In this document: positions 35,002 through 42,610 of the stretch, piece by piece
Layout of the letters: each line of letters opens with the position of its first letter
How positions within the stretch are numbered: the stretch's first letter is position 1
NCBI GenBank assembly: GCA_903924985.1
Contig: CAIYDT010000020.1
Span: forward strand, 1 to 43,365
Length of the DNA stretch: 43,365 nucleotides
From: an uncultured Acetobacteraceae bacterium
GTDB lineage: Bacteria; Pseudomonadota; Alphaproteobacteria; Acetobacterales; Acetobacteraceae
Direction of reading: 5' to 3'
Made by a program: the position numbers and the translations under genes
Notes under the pieces: generated by a model
The model's database searches: none
Seen by the model: only the letters and a program-made list of their open reading frames with translations
Told to the model about the DNA's origin: nothing

Positions 35002-35466
35002 CTACTTTCGCCCCCTCGCCGCCGCCACCGCCGCATCCCGCGCCGCCGTCGCCAGCTCGTCCGCGCGCTCGTTCAGTGCGATACCGACATGGGAACGGAC
35101 CCACTTCCACTCGATCTCATGCGTCTTGGCGGCGTCCAAAATCCTCCGCCACAGATCCATGTTCTTCACCGGATCGCCCGCGGCGTTACGCCAGTTTTTG
35201 CGCACCCAGCCGGTCATCCAACGGGTGATGCCGTTTTTCAGGTACTCGCTGTCGGTATGCAGCTTCACCTTGCAAGGGCGCTTCAGCACTTCCAGCGCCT
35301 CGGCCGCGGCGGTCAATTCCATGCGGTTGTTAGTGGTATCCAGGTCGGCGCCCGATAGTTCCCTCTGCGTGCCTTTGTAGCAGAGGATCGCGGCCCAGCC
35401 GCCAGCGCCGGGGTTGGGCCTGCAGCCGCCGTCGGTCCAGATGTCGATCACGTCTTCATCGGCCAT
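35002..35466 (-). CDS. rnhA: Ribonuclease HI
   Basis: The 154-residue enzyme cleaves RNA in RNA-DNA hybrids. All catalytic residues are visible: Asp in IDIWTDGGCRPNPGAGG, Glu in TTNNRMELTAA, Asp in LHTDSEYLKNG, and the His/Asp in RSHVGIALNERADELA. The C-terminal tail is alanine and arginine rich. The start overlaps the end of the carboxymuconolactone-decarboxylase-like gene by 11 bases. thrB-rnhA linkage is widespread in alphaproteobacteria; here an extra gene is inserted between them. Confidence 0.97.
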   Translation of the reverse strand: MADEDVIDIWTDGGCRPNPGAGGWAAILCYKGTQRELSGADLDTTNNRMELTAAAEALEVLKRPCKVKLHTDSEYLKNGITRWMTGWVRKNWRNAAGDPVKNMDLWRRILDAAKTHEIEWKWVRSHVGIALNERADELATAARDAAVAAARGRK

Positions 35467-36001
35467 GAGTCAGCTCCGGCTCTTCCTCGATTCCCAGCGC
35501 ATCGTTGAATTTGTTGAAGAAGCCGCAGAGGGTCAGGCGCAGGGTCAGCTCCACGATCTGGGCTTCCGAGAAATGCGCCCGCAGGCGGTCGAACAGAGAG
35601 TCCCGCAGCCGGTGCGGGTTGGTCCAGGTCGCGATGGTGTATTCCACGACCAGTTTGTCCACCTCCGTTAGTTCCGGGTGGTTTTGCCATTCCATCACGG
35701 CGTCGATGCCGTCCGGCGAAATACCCTCCACCGCGAGGAACGGCTTGTGGTGCGCGACGCAATAGTCGCACTCGTTCAGGCGGGACACGACGACGATCGC
35801 CAGTTCCAGGTAACGCTTGGGTAAGGTCGCGGCCTCCCGCAGCTCCATCAGCATCGACATTAGATGCCGCAGCGCTGCCGGCACGTGCGCGAACACCGCC
35901 GCCTGGTTGGCGAACGGGCCGTAGGATGCGGCGAAGCGATCGTAAATAGCGGCAAGGTCGCCCGGCAATTCGGACGATGGGATGGAGCGGACGCGAGCCA
36001 T
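35456..36001 (-). CDS. Carboxymuconolactone decarboxylase / AhpD-like protein
   Basis: The 181-residue all-helical protein has the AhpD-type active site LNECDYCVAHHKPFL, that is E-x-x-C-x-x-C-x-x-x-H. The second cysteine and histidine serve peroxidase-type chemistry in AhpD; related proteins act as decarboxylases. SRLNECDYC with the VVVS strand before it is typical of the peroxidase-related subfamily. The exact substrate is unknown. It sits between thrB (9 bases upstream) and rnhA (11-base overlap), so it is probably cotranscribed, but nothing shows it shares their function. Confidence 0.85.
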   Translation of the reverse strand: MARVRSIPSSELPGDLAAIYDRFAASYGPFANQAAVFAHVPAALRHLMSMLMELREAATLPKRYLELAIVVVSRLNECDYCVAHHKPFLAVEGISPDGIDAVMEWQNHPELTEVDKLVVEYTIATWTNPHRLRDSLFDRLRAHFSEAQIVELTLRLTLCGFFNKFNDALGIEEEPELTHGR

Positions 36002-36010
36002 GAAAATCCT

Positions 36011-36970
36011 TCAGATGCCGTATGCGTGCTCGTCGCGGGCGCTGAGGTGGAAGCGCAGCCGGCGCAGATACTCCAGCGGGTCCTTCCGCGTCACCAGCGC
36101 GCCGTCCGGGGTGTTCAGCCAGTCGAACAGCCTTGTCAGCAGGAAGCGGATCGCCGCCCCCTGGCAAAGGACCGGCAGTGCGGCCCGTTCGGCGTTCGAT
36201 AACGGCCGGATCGCCTGATACGCCGTCAGCAACGCGCGCGCCTTGGTGACGTTGAAGGAAAAATCCTGCTCGAAGCACCAGGCGTTGAGGCAGACCGCCA
36301 CGTCGTAGGCCAGGATGTCGGTGGCGGCGAAGTAGAAGTCTATCACCCCGGACAACTGATCATTCAGGAAGAACACGTTGTCGGGGAACATGTCCGCGTG
36401 GATGTGTCCCACCGGCAATCCCGCCGGCCAGGCCGCCAGAATGCCAGACAGTGCCGAGTCCAGCGTCGCTACCAACCCTGGCTGAACCTCATCGGCTCGG
36501 TCCCGAGCGCGATCCAGCAACGGCGACCAGCCATGCGGGCCCAAAGCATTACGGCGGGTCGGGCCATAGTCGGCTCCCGCCAGATGCAGGGAAGCGAGAG
36601 CGGCACCCACCGGTCCGCAATGTTCGACTCGAACCCTCCGGGGCCAAACGCCGGGCAGGAAGGTGGTGATCGCCGCGTGCCGCCCCGCCAATTGCCGCAG
36701 TGCATCCCCATCCCGTCCGTGCACGGGCTGCGGGCACACGACGCCGCGGCGGGCCAAATGCTCCATCAGGCCCAGAAACCATGGCAGCTCCGCCGGATCG
36801 ACCCGCTTCTCATACAGCGTCAGGATGAAGTCGCCGGCGGTAGTGCGGAGGGAGTAATTAGAATTCTCCACCCCTTCCGCGATGCCGCGGAAAGCTACGG
36901 CGGTGCCGATGTCGTAGTCGGCCAGGAAGGCCGCCAGCGCGTCGTCGGTGACTTCGGTGTAAACCGCCAT
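36011..36970 (-). CDS. thrB: Homoserine kinase (type II, ThrB)
   Basis: The 319-residue APH-fold kinase phosphorylates homoserine in threonine synthesis. It starts MAVYTEVTDDALAAFLADYD, continues with FRGIAEGVENSNYSLRT (nucleotide loop), and has the Brenner motif GHIHADMFPDNVFFLN, then GVIDFYFAATDILAYDVAV, the DFG-like metal site. The ATG at 36970 is the normal family start. The gene follows the NDUFS4-like gene by 25 bases. In relatives ispH often precedes thrB; it is not here. Confidence 0.95.
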   Translation of the reverse strand: MAVYTEVTDDALAAFLADYDIGTAVAFRGIAEGVENSNYSLRTTAGDFILTLYEKRVDPAELPWFLGLMEHLARRGVVCPQPVHGRDGDALRQLAGRHAAITTFLPGVWPRRVRVEHCGPVGAALASLHLAGADYGPTRRNALGPHGWSPLLDRARDRADEVQPGLVATLDSALSGILAAWPAGLPVGHIHADMFPDNVFFLNDQLSGVIDFYFAATDILAYDVAVCLNAWCFEQDFSFNVTKARALLTAYQAIRPLSNAERAALPVLCQGAAIRFLLTRLFDWLNTPDGALVTRKDPLEYLRRLRFHLSARDEHAYGI

Positions 36971-36995
36971 GATGCGACGCCCAGTCCGGGGCGGT

Positions 36996-37301
36996 TCAGT
37001 GCGTCCAGTTTTCGGTGCGCGACCAGTGGAAGTTGTCGGCATAGGCCTTGGGCTTGATGCGACGGGCCTGCGGCAGTTCCACATCGTAATCCAGGCCATT
37101 CTTCTGGGCGTAGGCCTCGGCTTCCGCCTGACTGTGGAAGGTCAGCTTCACCTGGGTTTGGGTGTCGGCGCCGCCGATCCAGCCCATCAAGCCGTCCGCG
37201 CGCTTCGCCGTTCCCGACACGAACTCCAGAATCCATTCATGAGTCTTCGCTCGGCCGGACTGCATGGCGTTTTTGGGCGGCAGATAGATGCGGGCGCGCA
37301 T
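36996..37301 (-). CDS. NDUFS4-like complex I accessory subunit (ETC complex I subunit family)
   Basis: The 101-residue protein matches the NDUFS4/18-kDa family: MRARIYLPPKNAMQSGRAKT, then WILEFVSGTAKRADGLMGWI, LTFHSQAEAEAYAQKNGLDY, and a C-terminus NFHWSRTENWTH. The family is an alphaproteobacterial and mitochondrial accessory subunit of respiratory NADH:quinone oxidoreductase, where it stabilises the NADH module. The first codon is 18 bases downstream of the CCA end of tRNA-Pro, so expression may depend on tRNA-driven transcription or a promoter in that short gap. It is followed by thrB. Confidence 0.9.
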   Translation of the reverse strand: MRARIYLPPKNAMQSGRAKTHEWILEFVSGTAKRADGLMGWIGGADTQTQVKLTFHSQAEAEAYAQKNGLDYDVELPQARRIKPKAYADNFHWSRTENWTH

Positions 37302-37319
37302 AACAAACTCCGAGTTAAC

Positions 37320-37396
37320 TGGTCGGGGCGGCGGGACTCGAACCCACGACCTCCTGTACCCAAAACAGGCGCGCTACCAGGCTGCGCCACGCCCCG
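37320..37396 (-). tRNA. tRNA-Pro (anticodon TGG)
   Basis: On the minus strand the 77-base cloverleaf starts CGGGGCGTGGCGCAGCC. The acceptor arms are CGGGGCG/CGCCCCG, and the anticodon stem is CCTGT/ACAGG around loop TTTGGGT, giving TGG at positions 34-36. The T arm contains GGTTCGAGTCC, the discriminator is A, and CCA is encoded (37320-37322). It lies between the DUF192 gene and the NDUFS4-like gene, all on the same strand. Confidence 0.97.
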
Positions 37397-37458
37397 ACCG
37401 GACGTGGGCGGAACCTATGAGTCGCGGGGGCGCGGTGCAAGGGCGCATCGCTTGTTCG

Positions 37459-37941
37459 TCAGGGTTGCGTGCCGAATAACCGGTGCTGGACCTTGTCGCC
37501 GACCCGAATGTCCAGCTTGGCGGTCACCCCGGCCGCCAGTTCCAGCGTCGCCCGCACCGGCCCGCGGCTGTCGACCACCGCCAAGCTCCGCGGCACCGTG
37601 TTCTCGGCGATGGAGCGGATGGTGCCGTCGGCGTTGATGAACACCATGTCGAGCGCCGCCAGCGTGTTCTTCATCCACATCTGCGACGGCTTCGGGGAGC
37701 CCCAGTCGAACAGCATGCCGCCATCCTCCGGCACGGTGGGGCGGAACATTTCCCCCACCTCTTGCTGCTCGGGGGTCAGCGCCATCTCGACCGTGAAAAT
37801 GTGCGATTTACCGGCCTTGGTCACGATGACCAGCTTCTCGGTCGGCAGTGTTGGTTGGGGGGCGGTCGGTTCGGGCCGCTGCGCCCAGGCGTAGGCCAGG
37901 GGCACGGCGATCAGCGCGGCCAGTAAAGCGCGGCGATTCAT
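37459..37941 (-). CDS. DUF192 exported protein
   Basis: The 160-residue product has an N-terminal signal-like helix (MNRRALLAALIAVPLAYAWA). The DUF192 core contains FTVEMALTPEQQEVGEMFRP, then GMLFDWGSPKPSQMWMKNTL, ALDMVFINADGTI and ATLELAAGVTAKLDIRVGD. The fold is known but the biochemical role is not. In alphaproteobacteria it often lies near a cold-shock gene or a tRNA; here tRNA-Pro follows. The start overlaps the stop of the PrpB-like gene as ATGA, so they are coupled. Confidence 0.88.
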   Translation of the reverse strand: MNRRALLAALIAVPLAYAWAQRPEPTAPQPTLPTEKLVIVTKAGKSHIFTVEMALTPEQQEVGEMFRPTVPEDGGMLFDWGSPKPSQMWMKNTLAALDMVFINADGTIRSIAENTVPRSLAVVDSRGPVRATLELAAGVTAKLDIRVGDKVQHRLFGTQP

Positions 37942-38861
37942 GAACGCTGTGCCATGGCTTGGGGGATGACGGTGGTCACGATGGAGGCGTCCAAAGCCTC
38001 ATAGTCATGATACCCGATGGTCGCGTACAGTTCCGCGCGGGTTTGCATGCGATCGACCATGCTGTGGGTGCCGCCGTCGCGCTTCAACGCCGCGTACAAC
38101 TCGGCCTGAGCCTTGTTGGCGATCCGCAGGCTGCTGACCGGCCAGATCACCATCTTGTAGCCCATCGCCTCGAACTCGGACGCGGTGAAGAACGGGGTGC
38201 GGCCGAATTCGGTCATGTTGGCCAGCAACGGCACGCCGGGAAGCCGAGCGGCGACTTCCTTGAACATTTCGGCGGTGGTGAGCGCCTCGGGGAAGATCGC
38301 GTCGGCGCCGGCCTCGAGGAACAGTTTCGCGCGGCCGACGGAGCCGTCGATGCCCTCGGTGGCCGCCGCGTCGGTGCGGGCGACGATGAAGAGGTGACGC
38401 CGAGCCTTGCGGGCAGCGGCGATCTTGGCGGCCATGTCGTGCGGGTCGGCCAGTTTCTTGTCGTTCAGATGGCCACATTTCTTGGGGAGCAGCTGGTCCT
38501 CGATATGCACGGCGGCGGCGCCGGCATCCTCGAAGCTGCGGACCATGTGCATGACGTTCAGCGCTTCACCGTAGCCGGTGTCGCCATCGGCCAGCAGCGG
38601 CAGACCGGTCGCTCGGGCGATCTGGCGGATGAAGAAGCAGACCTCGTCGACGGTGATCATGCCGACGTCGGGAATGCCCATCGACGCAGTCATCGCGGCG
38701 CCGGAGAGATACAGCGCGTCGAACCCTGCCGCCTTAGCCTGCAACCCGGCCTGCCCGTTATGCGCGCCGGGCATCTGGAGGATACCGGGGCGGGCCAGCA
38801 GGGCGCGAAATCGCTCCCCAGCCGGGGCATTAGGAAGGTCGTCGGCAACGAGGTAGGTCAT
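37938..38861 (-). CDS. Isocitrate lyase/PEP mutase family enzyme, PrpB (2-methylisocitrate lyase) type
   Basis: The 307-residue TIM-barrel enzyme has the active-site signature LLPKKCGH (KKCGH), the metal-binding LADGDTGYG and HIEDQLLP, and IVARTDA. This is the methylisocitrate lyase/oxaloacetate decarboxylase branch. 2-Methylisocitrate lyase splits methylisocitrate to pyruvate and succinate in propionate oxidation. prpC and prpD are not adjacent, so the propionate role is not supported by context, and a carboxyphosphonoenolpyruvate-phosphonomutase-like or oxaloacetate decarboxylase role is possible. The ATG 38861 has AGGAG upstream; the open frame to 39683 is a shadow of other genes. Confidence 0.85.
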   Translation of the reverse strand: MTYLVADDLPNAPAGERFRALLARPGILQMPGAHNGQAGLQAKAAGFDALYLSGAAMTASMGIPDVGMITVDEVCFFIRQIARATGLPLLADGDTGYGEALNVMHMVRSFEDAGAAAVHIEDQLLPKKCGHLNDKKLADPHDMAAKIAAARKARRHLFIVARTDAAATEGIDGSVGRAKLFLEAGADAIFPEALTTAEMFKEVAARLPGVPLLANMTEFGRTPFFTASEFEAMGYKMVIWPVSSLRIANKAQAELYAALKRDGGTHSMVDRMQTRAELYATIGYHDYEALDASIVTTVIPQAMAQRS

Positions 38862-38932
38862 TTCGGAAACTCCTTTTGCGGTGCCGGATAGCGGAAGATG
38901 GAGTGAAAGAACAGAGAAAGGGCTTGCGCCAC

Positions 38933-38945
38933 AAGTGGTCCACTT
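38933..38945. promoter_or_regulatory. Palindromic operator candidate for the toxin-antitoxin operon
   Basis: AAGTGG-T-CCACTT is a perfect 6-bp palindrome 28 bases before the antitoxin ATG. TTGCGC (38924-38929) and ATTATG (38946-38951) could be -35 and -10 elements with a 16-base gap, putting the palindrome between them. Phd/VapB antitoxins usually repress their own promoter through such sites. Confidence 0.5.
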
Positions 38946-38972
38946 ATTATGGTCCATTCCAGGAGGTGCCCC

Positions 38973-39230
38973 ATGCAGGCCCAGCACAACCCACCCGCTT
39001 CCATCGCCGTCACCGAGTTCAAGGCCCACTGCCTTGCGCTGATCGACAACGTCGCCACCGGCAAAACCAGCGCCGTGGTGCTGACGAAGCGCAACCGCCC
39101 GGTCGCGGCCATCGTGCCGATCGATAGCGATATGCCGGAGCTCTGGGGTGCGATGCGCGGCAGCGTGACCGTGGCGCCCGGCACCGACCTGACCGCGCCC
39201 ACCGGCGAAATTTGGGACGCCGAGGGTTAA
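38973..39230 (+). CDS. Phd/YefM-type antitoxin (prevent-host-death family)
   Basis: The 85-residue protein has the Phd/YefM N-terminal DNA-binding fold: SIAVTEFKAHCLALIDNVAT, then VVLTKRNRPVAAIVPID. The C-terminal tail (about 60-85) is Pro/Gly/acid-rich and would wrap around the toxin. ATG 38973 is chosen over the in-frame ATG 38949 because AGGAGG lies 6 bases upstream of it. The toxin gene begins 57 bases after the stop. Antitoxin of a type II system, probably autorepressor through 38933-38945. Confidence 0.9.
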   Translation: MQAQHNPPASIAVTEFKAHCLALIDNVATGKTSAVVLTKRNRPVAAIVPIDSDMPELWGAMRGSVTVAPGTDLTAPTGEIWDAEG

Positions 39231-39253
39231 CCTTTTCATAACGAGTCCATGCG

Positions 39254-39290
39254 CATGATCGGGCCCCACGCACTGAAAGGCCCGATCATG
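39254..39290 (+). promoter_or_regulatory. Perfect 12-bp hairpin covering the toxin start codon and part of its ribosome site
   Basis: CATGATCGGGCC (39254-39265) pairs with GGCCCGATCATG (39279-39290) around a 13-base loop. The start ATG 39288-39290 and the GG of the AAAGG ribosome site (39276-39280) are in the right arm; the left arm carries another ATG (39255) in the same frame. When folded, initiation at 39288 should be blocked. Confidence 0.75.
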
Positions 39291-39704
39291 AGCGATCCCG
39301 TTCTGCTGGATACCTGTGCCGTCATCTGGCTGATGGACGGCGCCCCCATCTCCGCCGCCGCTCGCGATGCCATACGGGCGGCGCAGCGCGCGCATATGGG
39401 GGTTTTCGTGTCGCCGATCACGGCATGGGAGATCGGGACGCTGGTCGCCAAAGGCCGCATTCAGCTGAGCCGCTCGCTCGATGTGTGGTTCGAGACCCTG
39501 CTTGGCCTGCCCGGAATACGCCTCGCCGCGTTGTCCCCAGCCGTGCTGGTCGCGTCCTGCGCGCTGCCCGGCAGCCCACCCAGAGACCCAGCCGACCGCA
39601 TGATCGCCGCCACGGCGCGCGCCTTCGGCTACACCGTCATCACGCGCGACGGGGAACTCGTGCCCTACGCGCAGGCCGGTCACGTTGCCGTCGTCGCTTG
39701 CTGA
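39288..39704 (+). CDS. PIN-domain toxin (VapC family ribonuclease)
   Basis: The 138-residue PIN nuclease has the four acidic residues visible: Asp in VLLDTCAVIWLMDG, Glu in ITAWEIGTLVAKGR, Asp in DPADRMIAATARAF and Asp in VITRDGELVPYA. It should cleave tRNA or other RNA unless bound by the antitoxin encoded just upstream. ATG 39288 fits family length and has AAAGG 7 bases upstream; upstream ATGs at 39249 and 39255 are in frame and would add 13 or 11 residues. The hairpin at 39254-39290 makes the start choice and its regulation interesting. The pair lies between the PrpB-like gene and coxG. Confidence 0.9.
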   Translation: MSDPVLLDTCAVIWLMDGAPISAAARDAIRAAQRAHMGVFVSPITAWEIGTLVAKGRIQLSRSLDVWFETLLGLPGIRLAALSPAVLVASCALPGSPPRDPADRMIAATARAFGYTVITRDGELVPYAQAGHVAVVAC

Positions 39705-39754
39705 TCCCCACCCCCGCCGTTACCCTATAGCCCGCAACAAAGGCGGGCAGCCGA

Positions 39755-40375
39755 ATGGACATGACGGGTGAGCGGCGCATCCCGGCGCCGCGGCAGATCG
39801 TGTGGGACGCGTTGAACGACGTGGACGTGCTGAAGGCCAGCATCCCCGGTTGCGAGTCGCTGGACAAGACCTCCGACACCACCATGACCGCCAAAGCCGG
39901 CATCAAGCTCGGACCCATCTCGGCCAAATTCTCCGGCAACGTCACCTTGTCCGACATTGATGCGCCCAACAGCTACACCATCGGCGGTGAGGGCCAGGGC
40001 GGCGTCGCCGGCTTCGCCAAGGGCGGCGCCAAAGTGTTCCTGACCGACGACGGCGCCGACACGCTGCTGAAGTACGAGGTCAACGCCCAGGTCGGCGGCA
40101 AGATCGCGCAGCTCGGCGCGCGGCTGATCGACGCCACGGCCAAACAGATGGCGGACCAGTTCTTCGACAGGTTCTCCGCCCAGGTTCGCGCGATGGTCCC
40201 GGCCGCACCGGAAGCCGAGGCTGAACCTGCCCCGGATATGACCCAGCCGCCGTCGATGATCGGCATCGGCGCCCTGATCCCACGCGAGGCGTTCGGCCTG
40301 CCGATCGCCGCCTGGTTCGGCATCGGTGCGTTCATTATCCTGCTGATCCTGTTCCTGGGAGGGATGTTCAAATGA
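39755..40375 (+). CDS. coxG: CoxG-like SRPBCC protein with C-terminal membrane anchor
   Basis: The 206-residue protein begins MDMTGERRIPAPRQIVWDAL, the SRPBCC/CoxG opening, with IPGCESLDKTSD and a hydrophobic-pocket barrel through about residue 145. A proline/glutamate-rich linker (about 148-170) leads to one C-terminal membrane helix (WFGIGAFIILLILFLGGMF). CoxG anchors or recruits carbon monoxide dehydrogenase to the membrane in Oligotropha-type systems. No coxMSL genes occur here, so this is an orphan accessory or serves another molybdenum hydroxylase. The stop overlaps the next gene as ATGA. Confidence 0.88.
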   Translation: MDMTGERRIPAPRQIVWDALNDVDVLKASIPGCESLDKTSDTTMTAKAGIKLGPISAKFSGNVTLSDIDAPNSYTIGGEGQGGVAGFAKGGAKVFLTDDGADTLLKYEVNAQVGGKIAQLGARLIDATAKQMADQFFDRFSAQVRAMVPAAPEAEAEPAPDMTQPPSMIGIGALIPREAFGLPIAAWFGIGAFIILLILFLGGMFK

Positions 40376-41265
40376 CGGCCCTTCCCGCGTCGGTCGACGA
40401 AACCGCCAAACTCCTGGCGGCGCAGGGCTACATCGCCGATCGCGAGCTGGCGACGACGGTGCACCTCGCGCTGGCAATGAACCGGCCGCTGTTCCTGGAG
40501 GGCGAACCCGGCACCGGCAAGACCGAAATCGCCAAGGTGTTGGCCGCCGGCCTGAACCGGCGCCTGGTGCGGCTGCAATGCTATGACGGCATGGACCTGT
40601 CCGCCGCCGCGTACGAGTGGGACCACGCCCGCCAACTCATGGCCATCCGTCTGTCGGAGGCTGCCGGCCGAACCGACCGAACCGAGCTGTCGAACGACAT
40701 CTATACCCGCGAATTTCTGAAGGCCCGCCCGCTGCTGTCGGCTATCGACCCCGACTTGCCCCCGGCGGTGCTGCTGATCGACGAATTGGATCGCGCCGAT
40801 GAGCCATTCGAGGCGTTCCTGCTGGAGCTGCTGGCCGATTTCCAGATTACCGTGCCGGAACTGGGCACGGTGAAGGCCAAGGTCATGCCGGTAGTGGTCC
40901 TGACGTCGAACCGCACGCGGGAGGTGCATGATGCCATCCGGCGCCGTTGCCTGTATCACTGGGTGGCATACCCCGATGCGGCCCGTGAACGCGCCATTCT
41001 GGCAGCCAAGGCCCCCGGCGTGCCGGACAAGCTGGCCGGGCAGGTTGTCGCCTTCGTGCAGAAGCTGCGCGGGGAGGAGCTGTTCAAGCTGCCCGGTGTC
41101 GCCGAAACCATCGACTGGGCGCAGGCGCTGACCTACCTGAACAAGAGCGAACTCACCTCCGGCGATGTGGATGAAACGCTGGGCGTGCTGCTGAAGTATC
41201 AGGACGACATCGCCAAGGTGAAGGGGGCTGAGGCAGCTCGGCTGGTCGTGGAAGCGAGTATGTAG
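40372..41265 (+). CDS. coxD: MoxR/CoxD-type AAA+ ATPase
   Basis: The 297-residue AAA+ chaperone has Walker A FLEGEPGTGKTEIAK, Walker B VLLIDELDRADEPFEAFLLE, sensor 1 VVLTSNRTREVHDAIRRRC and a C-terminal helical lid. CoxD helps insert the Cu-S part of the Mo/Cu site of CO dehydrogenase; MoxR relatives mature other metalloenzymes. It overlaps coxG. The usual partner coxE (VWA protein) is not next; instead a molybdenum sulfite dehydrogenase follows after 119 bases. Function in maturing a molybdenum enzyme is inferred. Confidence 0.9.
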   Translation: MTALPASVDETAKLLAAQGYIADRELATTVHLALAMNRPLFLEGEPGTGKTEIAKVLAAGLNRRLVRLQCYDGMDLSAAAYEWDHARQLMAIRLSEAAGRTDRTELSNDIYTREFLKARPLLSAIDPDLPPAVLLIDELDRADEPFEAFLLELLADFQITVPELGTVKAKVMPVVVLTSNRTREVHDAIRRRCLYHWVAYPDAARERAILAAKAPGVPDKLAGQVVAFVQKLRGEELFKLPGVAETIDWAQALTYLNKSELTSGDVDETLGVLLKYQDDIAKVKGAEAARLVVEASM

Positions 41266-41273
41266 CGTCTCCT

Positions 41274-41299
41274 GGGGATAACCAGGAAGGATTATCCCC
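41274..41299. promoter_or_regulatory. Perfect inverted repeat between coxD and the sulfite dehydrogenase gene
   Basis: GGGGATAA (41274-41281) and TTATCCCC (41292-41299) are 8-bp arms separated by 10 bases. It could be an operator or the end hairpin of the coxGD transcript; the TTTTTT at 41311-41316 is too far from the stem for a standard terminator. Downstream, CGTGT-N7-ACACG (41355-41371 region) is a weaker repeat near the start of the next gene. Confidence 0.45.
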
Positions 41300-41384
41300 C
41301 TATCGTCATGTTTTTTGGAATTTCCCTCTTTCCTCCCCGGGGCGCGCGTCCTACCGTGTCGATATAACACGTAGGGAGGACTCC

Positions 41385-42599
41385 ATGCACCGTCGCGCCA
41401 TATTGGCCGGGTTGGGTGCTGTCGCGGCGTCGGGGACGGCATCCCGAGCAGCGCCGAAACCGAACTGGATGAGTCCGGCGCTGCCGGAGGGGACGCGGGA
41501 TGTGGCCACCATGGTGCGCCTGCCCGGCAAGCAGCCGCTGATCCAGCTCACCGACCGGCCGCCGAATTACGAGACGCCGATCGATGCGTTTGGCAATGCG
41601 ATCACCCCGAACGACCGGTTTTTCGTGCGGTACCATTTGGCCGGTGTTCCCACCATGGAGGACCTGAAAAACTGGTCTTTGACCGTCGGCGGCGACGCGG
41701 CCGGGCGATCGGTGCGGCTGACGATGGCCGATCTGAAGAAGGATTTTGCGCAGGTTGAAATCACGGCGGTCTGCCAATGCTCCGGCAACCGGCGGGGGCT
41801 GTTCGATCCGCATGTTCCCGGTGTGGAGTGGGGCTACGGGGCGATGGGCAACGCCGTCTGGCGGGGTGTTCGTCTGAAGGACGTGTTGGCGAAAGCCGGC
41901 GTGAAAGCGGATGCGCTCGAGATATGGCTCGGCGGCGCGGACGGGCCGGTGATGCAAGCGACTCCGGCGTTCCGTAAAAGCCTGCCGGTGGCATTGGCGC
42001 AGCGGAACGACGTGCTGATCGCTCTCGCCATGAACGGCCAACCCTTGCCGCATTTGAACGGCTTCCCTGCTCGGTTGATCGTTCCGGGGTGGACCGGCAC
42101 CTACTGGATGAAGCATCTGACCTCGATCGAGGTCAGCACGAAACCTTTGCCGAACTTCTGGACCCAGAAAGCGTATCGCGTGCCCGCCGGCATGTTCCCC
42201 GTCGATCTGCCGTTCACCAGCCAGAACGACAGTACCACTTGGCCGATCACCGAAATGGTGGTGAATTCGGTGATCGCCGCGCCGATGGACGGTGCGAAGG
42301 TGCCCCGTTCCGGGTTCACGCTACGCGGCGTGGCCTGGGATCGTGGGCACGGGATTAAAACGGTGGAGGTTTCGTTCGACGGCGGCACGACGTGGAAGCC
42401 GGCCGTTCTGGACAGGGATCTGGGACAATACGCGTTTCGCGGGTTCAGTCTTTCATCGGGCGCGTTGCCGCCTGGGCCGTGTGTCGTATCCGCCCGGGCG
42501 GTGTCCAACAAGGGGGAAATGCAAGCGACGACGCTGCTGCGCAACCCCGCTGGCTACCATCATAATTTGCCCCAAACCCTGACCGTGACAGTGGCATGA
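41385..42599 (+). CDS. Periplasmic molybdopterin sulfite dehydrogenase (SorA type)
   Basis: The 404-residue sulfite oxidase-family enzyme starts MHRRAILAGLGAVAASGTAS, a short leader with an RR pair that suits the Tat pathway encoded at 4294-5571. The molybdenum-binding domain includes NDRFFVRYHLAG, the Mo-ligating cysteine C132 in AVCQCSGNRRG, and FPARLIVPGWTGTYWMKHLT. The C-terminal Ig-like dimerisation domain contains VEVSFDGGTTWKPA. It oxidises sulfite to sulfate and passes electrons to the cytochrome encoded immediately downstream, the SorAB arrangement. AGGGAGGA lies just before the ATG. Confidence 0.92.
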   Translation: MHRRAILAGLGAVAASGTASRAAPKPNWMSPALPEGTRDVATMVRLPGKQPLIQLTDRPPNYETPIDAFGNAITPNDRFFVRYHLAGVPTMEDLKNWSLTVGGDAAGRSVRLTMADLKKDFAQVEITAVCQCSGNRRGLFDPHVPGVEWGYGAMGNAVWRGVRLKDVLAKAGVKADALEIWLGGADGPVMQATPAFRKSLPVALAQRNDVLIALAMNGQPLPHLNGFPARLIVPGWTGTYWMKHLTSIEVSTKPLPNFWTQKAYRVPAGMFPVDLPFTSQNDSTTWPITEMVVNSVIAAPMDGAKVPRSGFTLRGVAWDRGHGIKTVEVSFDGGTTWKPAVLDRDLGQYAFRGFSLSSGALPPGPCVVSARAVSNKGEMQATTLLRNPAGYHHNLPQTLTVTVA

Positions 42600-42610
42600 G
42601 GAGCGTGGCG

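Noticed and set aside
37938..39683. A 581-codon form of the PrpB-like protein
   Set aside because: The extra N-terminal part is antisense to the vapBC-like genes; the conserved start with AGGAG is at 38861.
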